From assembly GCA_914767885.1 (NCBI GenBank), contig CAJZBQ010000048.1, forward strand, positions 1-64,000: a DNA stretch of 64,000 nucleotides. The letters are read 5' to 3'. The position numbers were made by a program, and so were the translations under genes. This DNA comes from Blepharisma stoltei (Eukaryota > Ciliophora > Heterotrichea > Heterotrichida > Blepharismidae). Shown one piece after another: positions 1 to 12,742 of the stretch. Numbering within the stretch: the stretch's first letter is position 1; each line of letters opens with the position of its first letter. The notes under the pieces are model-generated. The model saw only the letters and a program-made list of their open reading frames with translations, searched no databases and was not told where the DNA came from.

Positions 1-3000
1 CCCTAACACCCTAACACCCTAACACCCTAACACCCTAACACCCTAACACCCTAACACCCTAACACCCTAACACCCTAACACCCTAACACCCTAACACCCT
101 AACACCCTAACACCCTAACACCCTAACACCCTAACACCCTAACACCCTAACACCCTAACACCCTAACACCCTAACACCCTAACACCCTAACACCCTAACA
201 CCCTAACACCCTAACACCCTAACACCCTAACACCCTAACACCCTAACACCCTAACACCCTAACACCCTAACACCCTAACACCCTAACACCCTAACACCCT
301 AACACCCTAACACCCTAACACCCTAACACCCTAACACCCTAACACCCTAACACCCTAACACCCTAACACCCTAACACCCTAACACCCTAACACCCTAACA
401 CCCTAACACCCTAACACCCTAACACCCTAACACCCTAACACCCTAACACCCTAACACCCTAACACCCTAACACCCTAACACCCTAACACCCTAACACCCT
501 AACACCCTAACACCCTAACACCCTAACACCCTAACACCCTAACACCCTAACACCCTAACACCCTAACACCCTAACACCCTAACACCCTAACACCCTAACA
601 CCCTAACACCCTAACACCCTAACACCCTAACACCCTAACACCCTAACACCCTAACACCCTAACACCCTAACACCCTAACACCCTAACACCCTAACACCCT
701 AACACCCTAACACCCTAACACCCTAACACCCTAACACCCTAACACCCTAACACCCTAACACCCTAACACCCTAACACCCTAACACCCTAACACCCTAACA
801 CCCTAACACCCTAACACCCTAACACCCTAACACCCTAACACCCTAACACCCTAACACCCTAACACCCTAACACCCTAACACCCTAACACCCTAACACCCT
901 AACACCCTAACACCCTAACACCCTAACACCCTAACACCCTAACACCCTAACACCCTAACACCCTAACACCCTAACACCCTAACACCCTAACACCCTAACA
1001 CCCTAACACCCTAACACCCTAACACCCTAACACCCTAACACCCTAACACCCTAACACCCTAACACCCTAACACCCTAACACCCTAACACCCTAACACCCT
1101 AACACCCTAACACCCTAACACCCTAACACCCTAACACCCTAACACCCTAACACCCTAACACCCTAACACCCTAACACCCTAACACCCTAACACCCTAACA
1201 CCCTAACACCCTAACACCCTAACACCCTAACACCCTAACACCCTAACACCCTAACACCCTAACACCCTAACACCCTAACACCCTAACACCCTAACACCCT
1301 AACACCCTAACACCCTAACACCCTAACACCCTAACACCCTAACACCCTAACACCCTAACACCCTAACACCCTAACACCCTAACACCCTAACACCCTAACA
1401 CCCTAACACCCTAACACCCTAACACCCTAACACCCTAACACCCTAACACCCTAACACCCTAACACCCTAACACCCTAACACCCTAACACCCTAACACCCT
1501 AACACCCTAACACCCTAACACCCTAACACCCTAACACCCTAACACCCTAACACCCTAACACCCTAACACCCTAACACCCTAACACCCTAACACCCTAACA
1601 CCCTAACACCCTAACACCCTAACACCCTAACACCCTAACACCCTAACACCCTAACACCCTAACACCCTAACACCCTAACACCCTAACACCCTAACACCCT
1701 AACACCCTAACACCCTAACACCCTAACACCCTAACACCCTAACACCCTAACACCCTAACACCCTAACACCCTAACACCCTAACACCCTAACACCCTAACA
1801 CCCTAACACCCTAACACCCTAACACCCTAACACCCTAACACCCTAACACCCTAACACCCTAACACCCTAACACCCTAACACCCTAACACCCTAACACCCT
1901 AACACCCTAACACCCTAACACCCTAACACCCTAACACCCTAACACCCTAACACCCTAACACCCTAACACCCTAACACCCTAACACCCTAACACCCTAACA
2001 CCCTAACACCCTAACACCCTAACACCCTAACACCCTAACACCCTAACACCCTAACACCCTAACACCCTAACACCCTAACACCCTAACACCCTAACACCCT
2101 AACACCCTAACACCCTAACACCCTAACACCCTAACACCCTAACACCCTAACACCCTAACACCCTAACACCCTAACACCCTAACACCCTAACACCCTAACA
2201 CCCTAACACCCTAACACCCTAACACCCTAACACCCTAACACCCTAACACCCTAACACCCTAACACCCTAACACCCTAACACCCTAACACCCTAACACCCT
2301 AACACCCTAACACCCTAACACCCTAACACCCTAACACCCTAACACCCTAACACCCTAACACCCTAACACCCTAACACCCTAACACCCTAACACCCTAACA
2401 CCCTAACACCCTAACACCCTAACACCCTAACACCCTAACACCCTAACACCCTAACACCCTAACACCCTAACACCCTAACACCCTAACACCCTAACACCCT
2501 AACACCCTAACACCCTAACACCCTAACACCCTAACACCCTAACACCCTAACACCCTAACACCCTAACACCCTAACACCCTAACACCCTAACACCCTAACA
2601 CCCTAACACCCTAACACCCTAACACCCTAACACCCTAACACCCTAACACCCTAACACCCTAACACCCTAACACCCTAACACCCTAACACCCTAACACCCT
2701 AACACCCTAACACCCTAACACCCTAACACCCTAACACCCTAACACCCTAACACCCTAACACCCTAACACCCTAACACCCTAACACCCTAACACCCTAACA
2801 CCCTAACACCCTAACACCCTAACACCCTAACACCCTAACACCCTAACACCCTAACACCCTAACACCCTAACACCCTAACACCCTAACACCCTAACACCCT
2901 AACACCCTAACACCCTAACACCCTAACACCCTAACACCCTAACACCCTAACACCCTAACACCCTAACACCCTAACACCCTAACACCCTAACACCCTAACA

Positions 3001-4662
3001 CCCTAACACCCTAACACCCTAACACCCTAACACCCTAACACCCTAACACCCTAACACCCTAACACCCTAACACCCTAACACCCTAACACCCTAACACCCT
3101 AACACCCTAACACCCTAACACCCTAACACCCTAACACCCTAACACCCTAACACCCTAACACCCTAACACCCTAACACCCTAACACCCTAACACCCTAACA
3201 CCCTAACACCCTAACACCCTAACACCCTAACACCCTAACACCCTAACACCCTAACACCCTAACACCCTAACACCCTAACACCCTAACACCCTAACACCCT
3301 AACACCCTAACACCCTAACACCCTAACACCCTAACACCCTAACACCCTAACACCCTAACACCCTAACACCCTAACACCCTAACACCCTAACACCCTAACA
3401 CCCTAACACCCTAACACCCTAACACCCTAACACCCTAACACCCTAACACCCTAACACCCTAACACCCTAACACCCTAACACCCTAACACCCTAACACCCT
3501 AACACCCTAACACCCTAACACCCTAACACCCTAACACCCTAACACCCTAACACCCTAACACCCTAACACCCTAACACCCTAACACCCTAACACCCTAACA
3601 CCCTAACACCCTAACACCCTAACACCCTAACACCCTAACACCCTAACACCCTAACACCCTAACACCCTAACACCCTAACACCCTAACACCCTAACACCCT
3701 AACACCCTAACACCCTAACACCCTAACACCCTAACACCCTAACACCCTAACACCCTAACACCCTAACACCCTAACACCCTAACACCCTAACACCCTAACA
3801 CCCTAACACCCTAACACCCTAACACCCTAACACCCTAACACCCTAACACCCTAACACCCTAACACCCTAACACCCTAACACCCTAACACCCTAACACCCT
3901 AACACCCTAACACCCTAACACCCTAACACCCTAACACCCTAACACCCTAACACCCTAACACCCTAACACCCTAACACCCTAACACCCTAACACCCTAACA
4001 CCCTAACACCCTAACACCCTAACACCCTAACACCCTAACACCCTAACACCCTAACACCCTAACACCCTAACACCCTAACACCCTAACACCCTAACACCCT
4101 AACACCCTAACACCCTAACACCCTAACACCCTAACACCCTAACACCCTAACACCCTAACACCCTAACACCCTAACACCCTAACACCCTAACACCCTAACA
4201 CCCTAACACCCTAACACCCTAACACCCTAACACCCTAACACCCTAACACCCTAACACCCTAACACCCTAACACCCTAACACCCTAACACCCTAACACCCT
4301 AACACCCTAACACCCTAACACCCTAACACCCTAACACCCTAACACCCTAACACCCTAACACCCTAACACCCTAACACCCTAACACCCTAACACCCTAACA
4401 CCCTAACACCCTAACACCCTAACACCCTAACACCCTAACACCCTAACACCCTAACACCCTAACACCCTAACACCCTAACACCCTAACACCCTAACACCCT
4501 AACACCCTAACACCCTAACACCCTAACACCCTAACACCCTAACACCCTAACACCCTAACACCCTAACACCCTAACACCCTAACACCCTAACACCCTAACA
4601 CCCTAACACCCTAACACCCTAACACCCTAACACCCTAACACCCTAACACCCTAACACCCTAA
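1..4662. repeat. Telomere, (CCCTAACA)n
   Basis: A perfect 8-bp tandem array, about 582 full copies plus a partial CCCTAA, starting at base 1 and ending abruptly before AATAATTG. No variant unit was seen. The C-rich strand reads 5'->3' inward, as expected at a left chromosome end. The unit matches the telomere of Blepharisma and Stentor (established knowledge). Somatic minichromosome telomeres of these ciliates are short, so about 4.7 kb suggests a germline chromosome end; that step is inference. Confidence 0.97.
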
Positions 4663-4739
4663 ATAATTGAATTTACTTGAGTATAATTAATTTGACTAAA
4701 AAATTTAGAAATTTACTTTGTGTTGCAATAATAGACGTA

Positions 4740-5678
4740 ATGGTAGACCTAACCGTAAGAAATAAATCGGCTGAGATTTTGAGCAACGCAAACAATCCAG
4801 AATTAGAAATGGATTTCAGGGCAACTTGCTTAATGATTCAGCTCGATACTAGTCTTTACGACCCACCACTAATGCAAACTTGCCAAGATTATCTTAATGC
4901 TTGTCAACATGGAGCATCTCTTTATAGTATTAGAGGAGATAGCAAGAGAACTTATTTATATATTTATAACACTGAAACTGAAACCCAAAAAGTCTTAAAC
5001 TTGCAGACTCCACAACCACTAGACTGATTCACTTGCATAACTCAACTTCCCAATGGCAAGCTATTCTGTTTTGGTAATTGTTCACATTCTGGATATACAG
5101 TGCTAATTGATAAAAATGGTGAAGTCGAAGTGCTACCATCTGGAACTCCTTGTTCATGCATCTATTTAAAAAGCAGCGTCTATTTATTTGGAGGATATAG
5201 TAATAAAGGCTTATTTACTCTATCTAGTAGATTTGATTTGGGTCGAAATCGATGAATTCAATTAACTCCAATACCACAGCCTGATTATGAATGCCATAGT
5301 CTAATGTTTAATAGAAATATTTTGATTTCTGGAAGGTATAGTAGAAATCTTTTGTTATACTCAGTCGATATTGACTCTTTCTCGGCAATTCCTTATGAGT
5401 TTGGTGAAAGAAAAAGAAAGATCCTTATAAATTTAGAGAGATCTTATTTGATTGAATGTGATGAAGGAGGTATTTATGAAAGTGAAATTGGAAGTTACAT
5501 AAATTGGAGACAAATAGGAAAAGCAGCAATCTATTGCATTGCTCGTCAGGTGTACTGTTCATATAATAAAGAATTTATACACATTGGAATTGAAGGATCT
5601 GACTACTTCAAGTTTGATTTAAATGAAAGGAAATTGATAGCATTAAAAAAGTATAAAATGCTATTTAAAAGTAAGTAA
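4740..5678 (+). CDS. Kelch-repeat protein, subtelomeric copy 1
   Basis: Intact 312-aa gene if TGA is Trp (in-frame TGA at 5025 and near 5253); it ends at TAA. ATG 4740 was chosen because copy 2 starts at the equivalent ATG (MADLTLRN versus MVDLTVRN). The central part has kelch-like blades (CITQLPNGKLFCFG, then SSVYLFGGYS, then LSSRFDLGRNRW), so a beta-propeller is likely. No signal peptide or membrane segment is seen. Only 77 bp separate the start from the telomere array. Paralogues lie at 5820-9257 and as the C-terminal part of 10848-12728. The cellular role is unknown; kelch propellers usually bind proteins. Confidence 0.85.
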
Positions 5679-5819
5679 GTAGTAATCTAGCAATTGCGTA
5701 ACAATTTTTGCCTCTTTTCTAATTGGCACTGAATTTGAGGTAATAAAAAATGGCTTTAACGAACAAAAAAGTTAACTAAAAAATTCAAAAACTTAACTTA
5801 TGTTGCATAAATAGAAATA

Positions 5820-8800
5820 ATGGCAGATCTAACCTTAAGAAATAAATCGGCTGAGATTTTGAGCAGACCAAACAATCCAGAACTTGAGATGGATTTCAGA
5901 GCAACTTGCTCAGCGCCTTTATACATTCCTAGTCTTTATGAACCGCCACTAATGCAATTTTGCCAAAATTATCTTAATGCTTATCAACAAGGAACATCTC
6001 TTTATAATATTAGAGGAGATAGCAAAAGAAATAGTTTGATTATTTATAACACTGAAACTGAAACCCAGCAAGTAAACATTTTGCAGACTCCACAACAACT
6101 AGACTCATGTTCTTGCATAACTCAACTTCCCAATGGCAAGCTATTCTGTTTTGGTAATTGATTACTTTCTGGAACTTTTTATTTTTGTGAAAATTGATGG
6201 ATATCCGCTAGATAACCGCATCGCTTACACTGTACTTTATATCAATTAATTAGCAAATTAAGTTGTTTCTAATGAGACAGATGCTCTGGTAAATTGAGTG
6301 GCACTAAATAGGCTAATTAAAAATCTGTTATTATAATATGCTCTGCAATATGCAATACTCCAGTCTATACTGGTGCAAGGTGTTGCGCAGAATTTACTGC
6401 TGAAGTTTCGAGACATGATACACTAGTACAAGTTTTGATACAGAATGTGCTAGTAAAGTTTTGAGACATGATGCGCTAGTGCAAGATTTGATACAGAATT
6501 TGTAGTAAATGCAGGATATGTTGATTCATGATGCGTTGGTGCAAGGTTGCATAATGCCCTGGTAAATGCAGAATGTGCTAATAAAGTTTTAATACATGAT
6601 GCGCTAGTGCAAGGTTTATACAAGAATGCTCTAGTGAATACAGGTTGCGTTAGTACAACAGATATGCAGGATGCTCTGGTACAGGATGTGTTGAATGTGA
6701 ATAATAAGTGGTTTAAATTGTAAATAAAAATAAAATAAATTTTCTTCTTGCTTCTTATGTTCATAAAATATATAACAGCTGTTAAAGTATTTCTACCTGA
6801 ATATAATAGGGTAGCTAATATATTTCTTACAAAATTTTCCAAAATACTGTTAGCAAACTATTGCTTCACCATTAAAGAGCCTATAATCCCTTTAAAATCT
6901 AATCTTAGTATTTATTTATTAATAAATATAAGGCTTATTAATGCTTGTAATGCTTTATCTGATAACTCAGCTGAATTTTTCCTCGTCTTTAGGCTTTTTA
7001 TTGGTGATGATACTTTCAATACATAAATTTATGATTTCTTTAACAAATAAAGATAAGACTATAAAATGACGGAATTGACTTCAGAAATTGCGCGAAAATT
7101 GGGTTTTAACATTCCAAGTCATGAAGGCGAAAATCTTAGTGATCAGTTAATAGAATTAGCTTCCAACGATGAGGTAATACTTCAATCTGTAGCAAAATGG
7201 TTCAAATTAGGACCTCTTAAAGTGTCCATGATAATCAGCGAATATAAAAAGTCAAAAAAAAGTAGAGATGAAGCGAGCTGTACAGCAAATTATGTCTGAA
7301 GCTGATGAAAATAATCTAGATTCAAGAAACAATTTTATGCCTGTGCATGATTTGGAAAATCCAGTAAATAATGAAGATGAGTCAGACAAAAACAATGAGT
7401 CACAAGAAAAAGCTTCAGAAAATTTAAGCAAAGTTAATTTACAGGTATCTCAAATATCTATTGCCAATCCGCAAATTAATTTAGAATCTGACAATAGACA
7501 AGCATTTGAACAGCAATTAGAGGCGCACACATAGAAGAAGAAAATATGATACACGGGTGCATTTAATGTTGGAGACAAGGTAAATTGCACAAATATAAAA
7601 GAATTTCATATTATTATAAAAAAGAAAGCTCTACAGGACGACAAAGCCAAAATTTATGTTAAAAGATCTGATTCTGCAAAAAAGTTGATTCAGTTTGAGT
7701 GTTATTTTTCAAGTGAGCATGCTAATATTCTTTTTCCTTCTATTAAGCCTGAATTGTTTTGCAAGTTCAAAATGAGTTGAAAGTATACATTGGATTTATT
7801 AGAGTCATATACTTTTGAGTGCATACATGTTCATCAAAATCATAATCATAAAGGAATTCCGCAAGATCAGTGTGATAATTTAATTGAATGCGAAATATTG
7901 CCAAATAGCATCAAAGAACAAGCGATCCAATATTATATTGAAGGATTTACAATTAGGCAGATACAGTCTATGCTAAGCGCAAATGATGATTTTAAGATAT
8001 CAATAGAGAAATTATACAATGTTGTAGAATATTATGCAAAAACTCATTCGGAAAATTTCACCTTTGATAGAATAATATCAAGCGAATGTCATCATACAAA
8101 TGCAATAATTGAATTTGATAGAGCCTTAATGAGATTTTTTATTACAGATTTATCAAGAATAGAGATGTGACAAAAATTACAAGATGTGATACTTATAGAC
8201 AGTACATATAAGGTTCATGAAAGTTTTAGATCTGCAGTATTTATTTTAACTGTAGATCCATATGGATCTAACTATGTGCTAGCAATGGCACTTACAAAAA
8301 AAGAAACTGAAAACAACTATTCATGAATATTTATGAATTTTCTAAAACATTTTCAGAGTCCACAAGTAATTTTTGTGGATCGCAACCAAGCACAGTATAA
8401 TGCTCTTAGTGATAAGTTTAGAAACTCAAAGATAATTTTTTGTTTATGGCATATTCAAAGGAATCTTATAACATACTTGACTCCTTTACATATTAGCTGA
8501 TCAGAATTTAAAAAATATTGATACACTCTATATCACTCTCAAGATGCTAAAACATTTAATATAAATTGAAGTTCTATAATACACATAATGGAAATAGGCT
8601 GATTTTTGTTTTTAAAGAACCCATGGGTTAAAACGGTGCCTATGCATCGTTATAATTAATGATGAATGATGATGATTACTTTCTGGAATTACAGTGCTAA
8701 TTGATAGAAATGATGGAGTCGAAGTGCTGCCATCTGGAACCCCTTGTAGATGATCATCATGCATCTATTTCAACAACAGCGTCTTTTGCTTTGGAGGATC

Positions 8801-9257
8801 TAATGAACATGCTTTAATTCTATCTAGTAGGTTTGATTTGAATCAGAATCGTTGAATTAAATTAACTCCAATGCCACAAGCTAATTTCCAGTGCAATAGT
8901 ATTATGTTTAATGGAAATATTTTAATTTCTGGATGCTGACAAAAAAATCTTTTGTTATACTCAATTGATATTGACTCTTTCTCGATAATTCCTTATGAGT
9001 TTGCAAGAGGGAAAAGAAAGATCCTGATAAATGCAGATAGAATTTATTTGATTGAATGCAATGAAGGAGGTGATATCTATGAAAGCGAAATTGGAAGTTA
9101 CACGAATTGGAGACCAACAGGAAAAACATCAACAATCAATTACAGTGTTTTACAAGTGTATTGTACATATAATGAAGGATATATATACATTGGAATAGAT
9201 GGATCTGACTACTTCAAGTTTGATTTGGATGAAGAGAGATTAATTGCATTAAAATAG
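5820..9257 (+). CDS. Kelch-repeat protein, subtelomeric copy 2, split by an insert
   Basis: Exons 5820-6162 and 8677-9257 give a 307-aa kelch protein very similar to copy 1 once 2514 bp between two 16-bp direct repeats (6159-6174 and 8673-8688) is removed. The frame closes exactly (2514 is a multiple of 3) and the joined protein runs through FCFGN into a TVLID block just as the paralogues do. Trp TGAs occur in the second half (for example in NRW and SGCW). It ends at TAG 9255. Without excision the first half reads into the insert and stops near 6211. The gene is thus either functional after IES excision or a gene freshly broken by a transposon; the exact repeats favour clean removal. Confidence 0.75.
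6400..6710. repeat. Degenerate minisatellite, unit about 53-68 bp
   Basis: At least four diverged copies of a unit built on CATGATGCGCTAGTGCAAG followed by GATACAGAATGTGCTAGTA, starting near 6413, 6466, 6527 and 6595. Shorter fragments (GATGCTCTGGTA, GGATGTGTTG) continue to about 6700. It lies inside the 2.5-kb insert and is not coding on either strand. Confidence 0.6.
7066..8659 (+). pseudogene. MULE-family transposase, broken
   Basis: One reading frame with TGA as Trp runs from about 7280 to TAA 8657. It is interrupted by a TAG at 7532. The middle has a C..C..H.H cluster (CIHVHQNHNH, near 7810-7850) typical of the FLYWCH/WRKY-GCM1-like finger of MULE transposases. Next come VILIDSTYK (first catalytic Asp), VIFVDRNQAQYNA (second Asp) and IIFCLWHIQRNL (the MULE C..H motif). 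The frame ends at MHRYN, about where the region leading to the third catalytic acid should start. The N-terminal ORF 7066-7261 joins the main frame if a 16-nt GT-AG stretch (7262-7277) is an intron. The premature stop and missing C-terminus argue it is inactive. Confidence 0.75.
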
Positions 9258-9389
9258 TAATAAAATGGTTAATTAAAAGTAAAAAGCAACAATAGACTAT
9301 AAAATTCTGATTTTAGCTGAAAATTTTATTGCATCTTTTGATATGCTTGGCAAGGAAGGTGACAAGCAAATAACTGCTTCAGAGCTAAA

Positions 9390-10830
9390 AATTGCAGTGT
9401 AAGCTAATGAAGGATAGCTAATGAAATTTGGACTGAAAAGGCAGCATCAGCAGATATTGATTGGGGAGGATTAGCTATTATTATTCTATCTTCTTCAAAT
9501 CAGATCCTATGCAGAATTGGGCATATGCAATTCATTTCAGTTTATCCAGAGTGATGTCAGTAGCAATTTCAATGAGAGTCATTCCAGTTTCCTTCGGAAT
9601 TTGAAAACTCCGTACTCGGTCACAAGCATTCTAACAACCTTCTTACATTTCAGTGGGAGACAACATTTATTGAGGATCTTTGGAGCACCTTAGGAAGTGT
9701 GCTCCATACAGACCTGCATTTCGATTAGCTATCAACAAAGTCCATCCCTCCTCTCATTACCTTCACCGTTTTGTCTGGGACAATCTAGTTTGAAAGGTCT
9801 TCTGGAGCACTTGTAGTTCTCCGAGAATAGTTAAATCAAGATGATCGCCATGGAAAATAGCAAAACTAGTGCTGCCTGCCCCATTGTGATAGATTTCTTT
9901 GCCAGCATTAATAGCGTTTGGGAATTGCTCACCTTATTTTGGATATGTTCCTATACCTAGCTCATGAAGAAAAATTGTGATAGCCTTTGGGCAAGTAGTT
10001 TGACAGCTCGGCACTAAGGTTGCATCCTAATAGCCAAGCTCACATACATTCTGTTCTTGATTTCTTTGGAAACTCTTTTGGCAATTCTCTCACGTTTCCT
10101 GATTTATTCAAGAGTCCCAGGAAGCTCCAGTATTGAGAGCAGCCTTTCAATAGGCTTTTCAAAATACTCACCTTTAACGATTCTATGAACTGGGTCGACA
10201 GTGCCAGCAGGGACGTTTTCTTCTCGACTTCTGCGATCGTTATTTTTAGACCCGGCAATGTTAGGTAAATCAAGCTACCCTCAGTATCTGCTTTCTAAGT
10301 CTTGATGAGGTCAACGTCTCATCTGAGTGCTTCTTCAAGGATGTATTTCTTACCTCCATCGGGGTGGAGACCTTCTCTACCGTTTTCCCTCTTATCCACA
10401 CTTCTAGACAAAGTCGCCTTCTTCAACCAAACTGCCTGCACCAGTATGGGTGTGGAAAGCTGAAATACTGCATTCTATGAGTCTTTCAGCATACTATCCC
10501 TTGGAATGAGGCCAAGCTCAATTTATCAATTCATATACTAATTTTTCAAGTTTCGTTTCCTCTGAGTAAGGAACAGTGAATGCTTAAAGTCATCCTGTCT
10601 TTAATCAAGAGTCCGGGCTCAAATTCATTAGTGCCTGAAATTTTGGTGGTGATGAGTTTGAGATTATTGATTTCAAGTTGTCCACTGCTCTCAATAGATT
10701 TTCTGGGACTACGCTTATTCCAGAACCTGCTATCATGGCTGCTATCCCGCTCTTCATGTCAAATCCAATCTCTGCTGATGAGTTGAATATCTTATTTGAA
10801 TGAAATTGTAATAAAAGTTTAAAAATCATC
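9390..10830 (-). pseudogene. Succinyl-CoA:3-ketoacid CoA-transferase (SCOT/OXCT) remnant
   Basis: On the minus strand, peptides in the right order for SCOT lie in shifting frames. SGIAAMIAGSGISVVPENLL (near 10700-10760) matches the alpha-part 'GGFGLCGIPENLI' region. AFHTHTGAG (near 10440) matches the 'AFYTPTG' segment. RKRERIAKRVSKEIKNRMYV (near 10050-10110) and HGDHLDLTILGELQV (near 9800-9840) follow, then MRGGMDFVDS and MTLIEIATDITLDKL (near 9560) from the beta part. Many frameshifts and stops (TAA/TAG) separate them and no TA-bounded insert repairs them, so it is a full-length but dead copy of a ketone-body enzyme gene. A live copy elsewhere is likely. Confidence 0.7.
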
Positions 10831-10847
10831 CATTTAATAATTATTAT

Positions 10848-12728
10848 ATGATGACGAAGAAATGTTTCGAGTCTGGGTGTACGAATGAGGTTGAGTATTC
10901 ATGCAAATGCTCTTCTCCTAAGACTTTATCTTGTGAAGTGCACATTGGAAAGCATGTAAACTTGCCTGATAGAGTTCATAACCTTGAATCAATGTTTATC
11001 CAGCCTTGCGAAGGCACAAAAGAAGCAATTCTTGAATTCCTTACAATAGAAAATTCAAAATGCAGCGAGCTGAGAAGAAAAATCATAGATTCCTTTAATA
11101 AGTGTCCATTTAACTTAAAGAGAAATTTAAGAGATTTCAGAAAAAAATTGGATGATTGCTCAGGTGAGATAAATGATTTATTTGCAAAAATTTCCCAGGT
11201 TAAAAAAGTATCAAAGCTAGAGCAAGATCCAATATTAGGATTATTGGTTTTACAGCCTGGAGAAGCTGCTGAGAAAGTAAAATTGATGATCATAGCCATG
11301 AAAGATTGGTACAACGGTGCAAGATTCTTTTATATAATCGCTGAAAAGTTAGCGAGTTTAAATAGATCCTTTGCTAAAGAAAAAGGCGATGCATATCTAG
11401 AAAATATGAATATGCAAAATACTCCTGAAACGGATAATAAAACCATAGAGTCAGCAAACGTTAAGGATTCGGTTTCCTCGATAATGAATGAAAACAGTGA
11501 GAGTTTAAAAGGGCCTGAAAACGCAAGCAAGTGAATAAAAAAAAGCCTAAAAAGTGAGGCAAGTTTGCTTTATTCTAAAATAAGCGCTGTTTCTAATTAT
11601 CTCAACAGTGAACCCAAGGAAACAGAAAGTGCTTTAAACCTTATAGACACCTTAAGAAATAAAACTGCTGAGATAATGAGTAGACCAAATGATTCAGAAA
11701 TAGAGATGGATTTCAATACAACTTGCTCAGCAATTCATATCCATTCTCTTTTTTATTATCCACCACTAAGGCAAGCTTGCCAAGATTATTTTAAAGCTTA
11801 TCAACAAAAAACATCTATTTATAATGTTATAAGAGATGAGGATGACAGAACCAATTTAATTATTTATAGCACTGAAACTGAAGCCCAAGAAATTAAAATC
11901 TTGCATACCCCAGACCCACTAGACAGCTGCACTTGCATAACTCAACTTCCAAATGGCAAGCTATTCTGTTTTGGTAATTATGATTTTGGAGTTACAGTGC
12001 TAATTGATGTAAATGGTGAATCTGAAGTGTTGCCATCTGGAACTCCTTGCAGAGAGTCGTCATGTATCTATTTCAACAATAGCGTCTATTGCTTTGGAGG
12101 ATATTATAATGATTCTTTAACTCTATCGAGTAGATTTGATTTGGATCAAAAGCGATGAATTGAATTAATTCCAATGCCAGAAAATGATTATAGTTGCAAT
12201 AGTATAGTATTTAATGGAAATATTTTGATTTCTGGATATCGAAATAGAAATCTTTGGTTATACTCAATTGATATTGACTCTTTCTCGACGATTCCTTATG
12301 AGTTTGCAAAGAAGAAAAGAAAGATCCTAATCAATGCAGAGAGAATATATTTGATTGAATGCGGCAATGGGTCAATCTATGAAAGCGAAATTGGAAGCTA
12401 CTCGAATTGGAGAAGAATAGGAAAATCAAAAATCAATTGTAATCCTGATCAAGTGTATTTTTCATATAATAAAGGAGGAATATGCATCTCAGTTCTTTTT
12501 GGATCAATTAGAGAATATTATTATTTTAATATAGATCAAAAAATCATTATTGATGTTGCTTACTATGATGAGCATATCTCACTTAGAAGAGTAGGTAAAA
12601 AGATTCAAGTATTAAGGAGCGATAATCAGAATTTTAAGATCGATCCTTATTATCTGGATGAATGCAATGCAAAAGATATTGATCTAAAGACTTTAGATAG
12701 AATCAAACGCTATGACGAAAAAATTTAA
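10848..12728 (+). CDS. B-box-like zinc finger, coiled coil and kelch protein (TRIM-like layout)
   Basis: A single frame of 626 aa, with Trp TGAs at 11532 and near 12156, ending at TAA 12726. Residues about 5-40 carry a B-box-like set of ligands (CFESGCTNEVEYSC, then C, C and H up to CEVHIGKH). Residues about 55-200 are charged and helical, probably coiled coil. From about residue 265 (TLRNKTAEIMS) the protein is a full copy of the subtelomeric kelch family, with blades CITQLPNGKLFCFGN and SSRFDLDQKRW. The order B-box, coil, propeller recalls animal TRIM proteins, but no RING is present and the likeness may be convergent. A TPR gene starts 14 bp downstream and may once have been part of it. 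Function unknown. Confidence 0.8.
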
Positions 12729-12742
12729 ATTCCATCCAAAAG

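Larger units (their letters stand above)
6163..8676 (+). mobile_element. 2.5-kb MULE-containing insert/IES with 16-bp direct repeats
   Basis: The insert is bounded by identical copies of TGATTACTTTCTGGAA, each containing TA; coordinates are given with the TA pointers at 6163 and 8677. It contains a degenerate minisatellite (6400-6710), AT-rich DNA, and a MULE-type transposase reading frame (7066-8659) that stops about 20 bp before the right end. No terminal inverted repeat was found. Sixteen bases is longer than the usual 8-10 bp MULE target duplication. The right end seems to cut the transposase before its expected last acidic residue, so this is probably a truncated, non-autonomous copy. 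Confidence 0.7.

Noticed and set aside
1-4662. Telomere array as a CRISPR or satellite
   Set aside because: Pure 8-bp telomere unit at the very end of the sequence, no spacers.
6450-6842. 130-codon minus-strand ORF
   Set aside because: It reads through the degenerate minisatellite; its Ala/Ser/Thr/Cys repeats mirror the DNA repeat.
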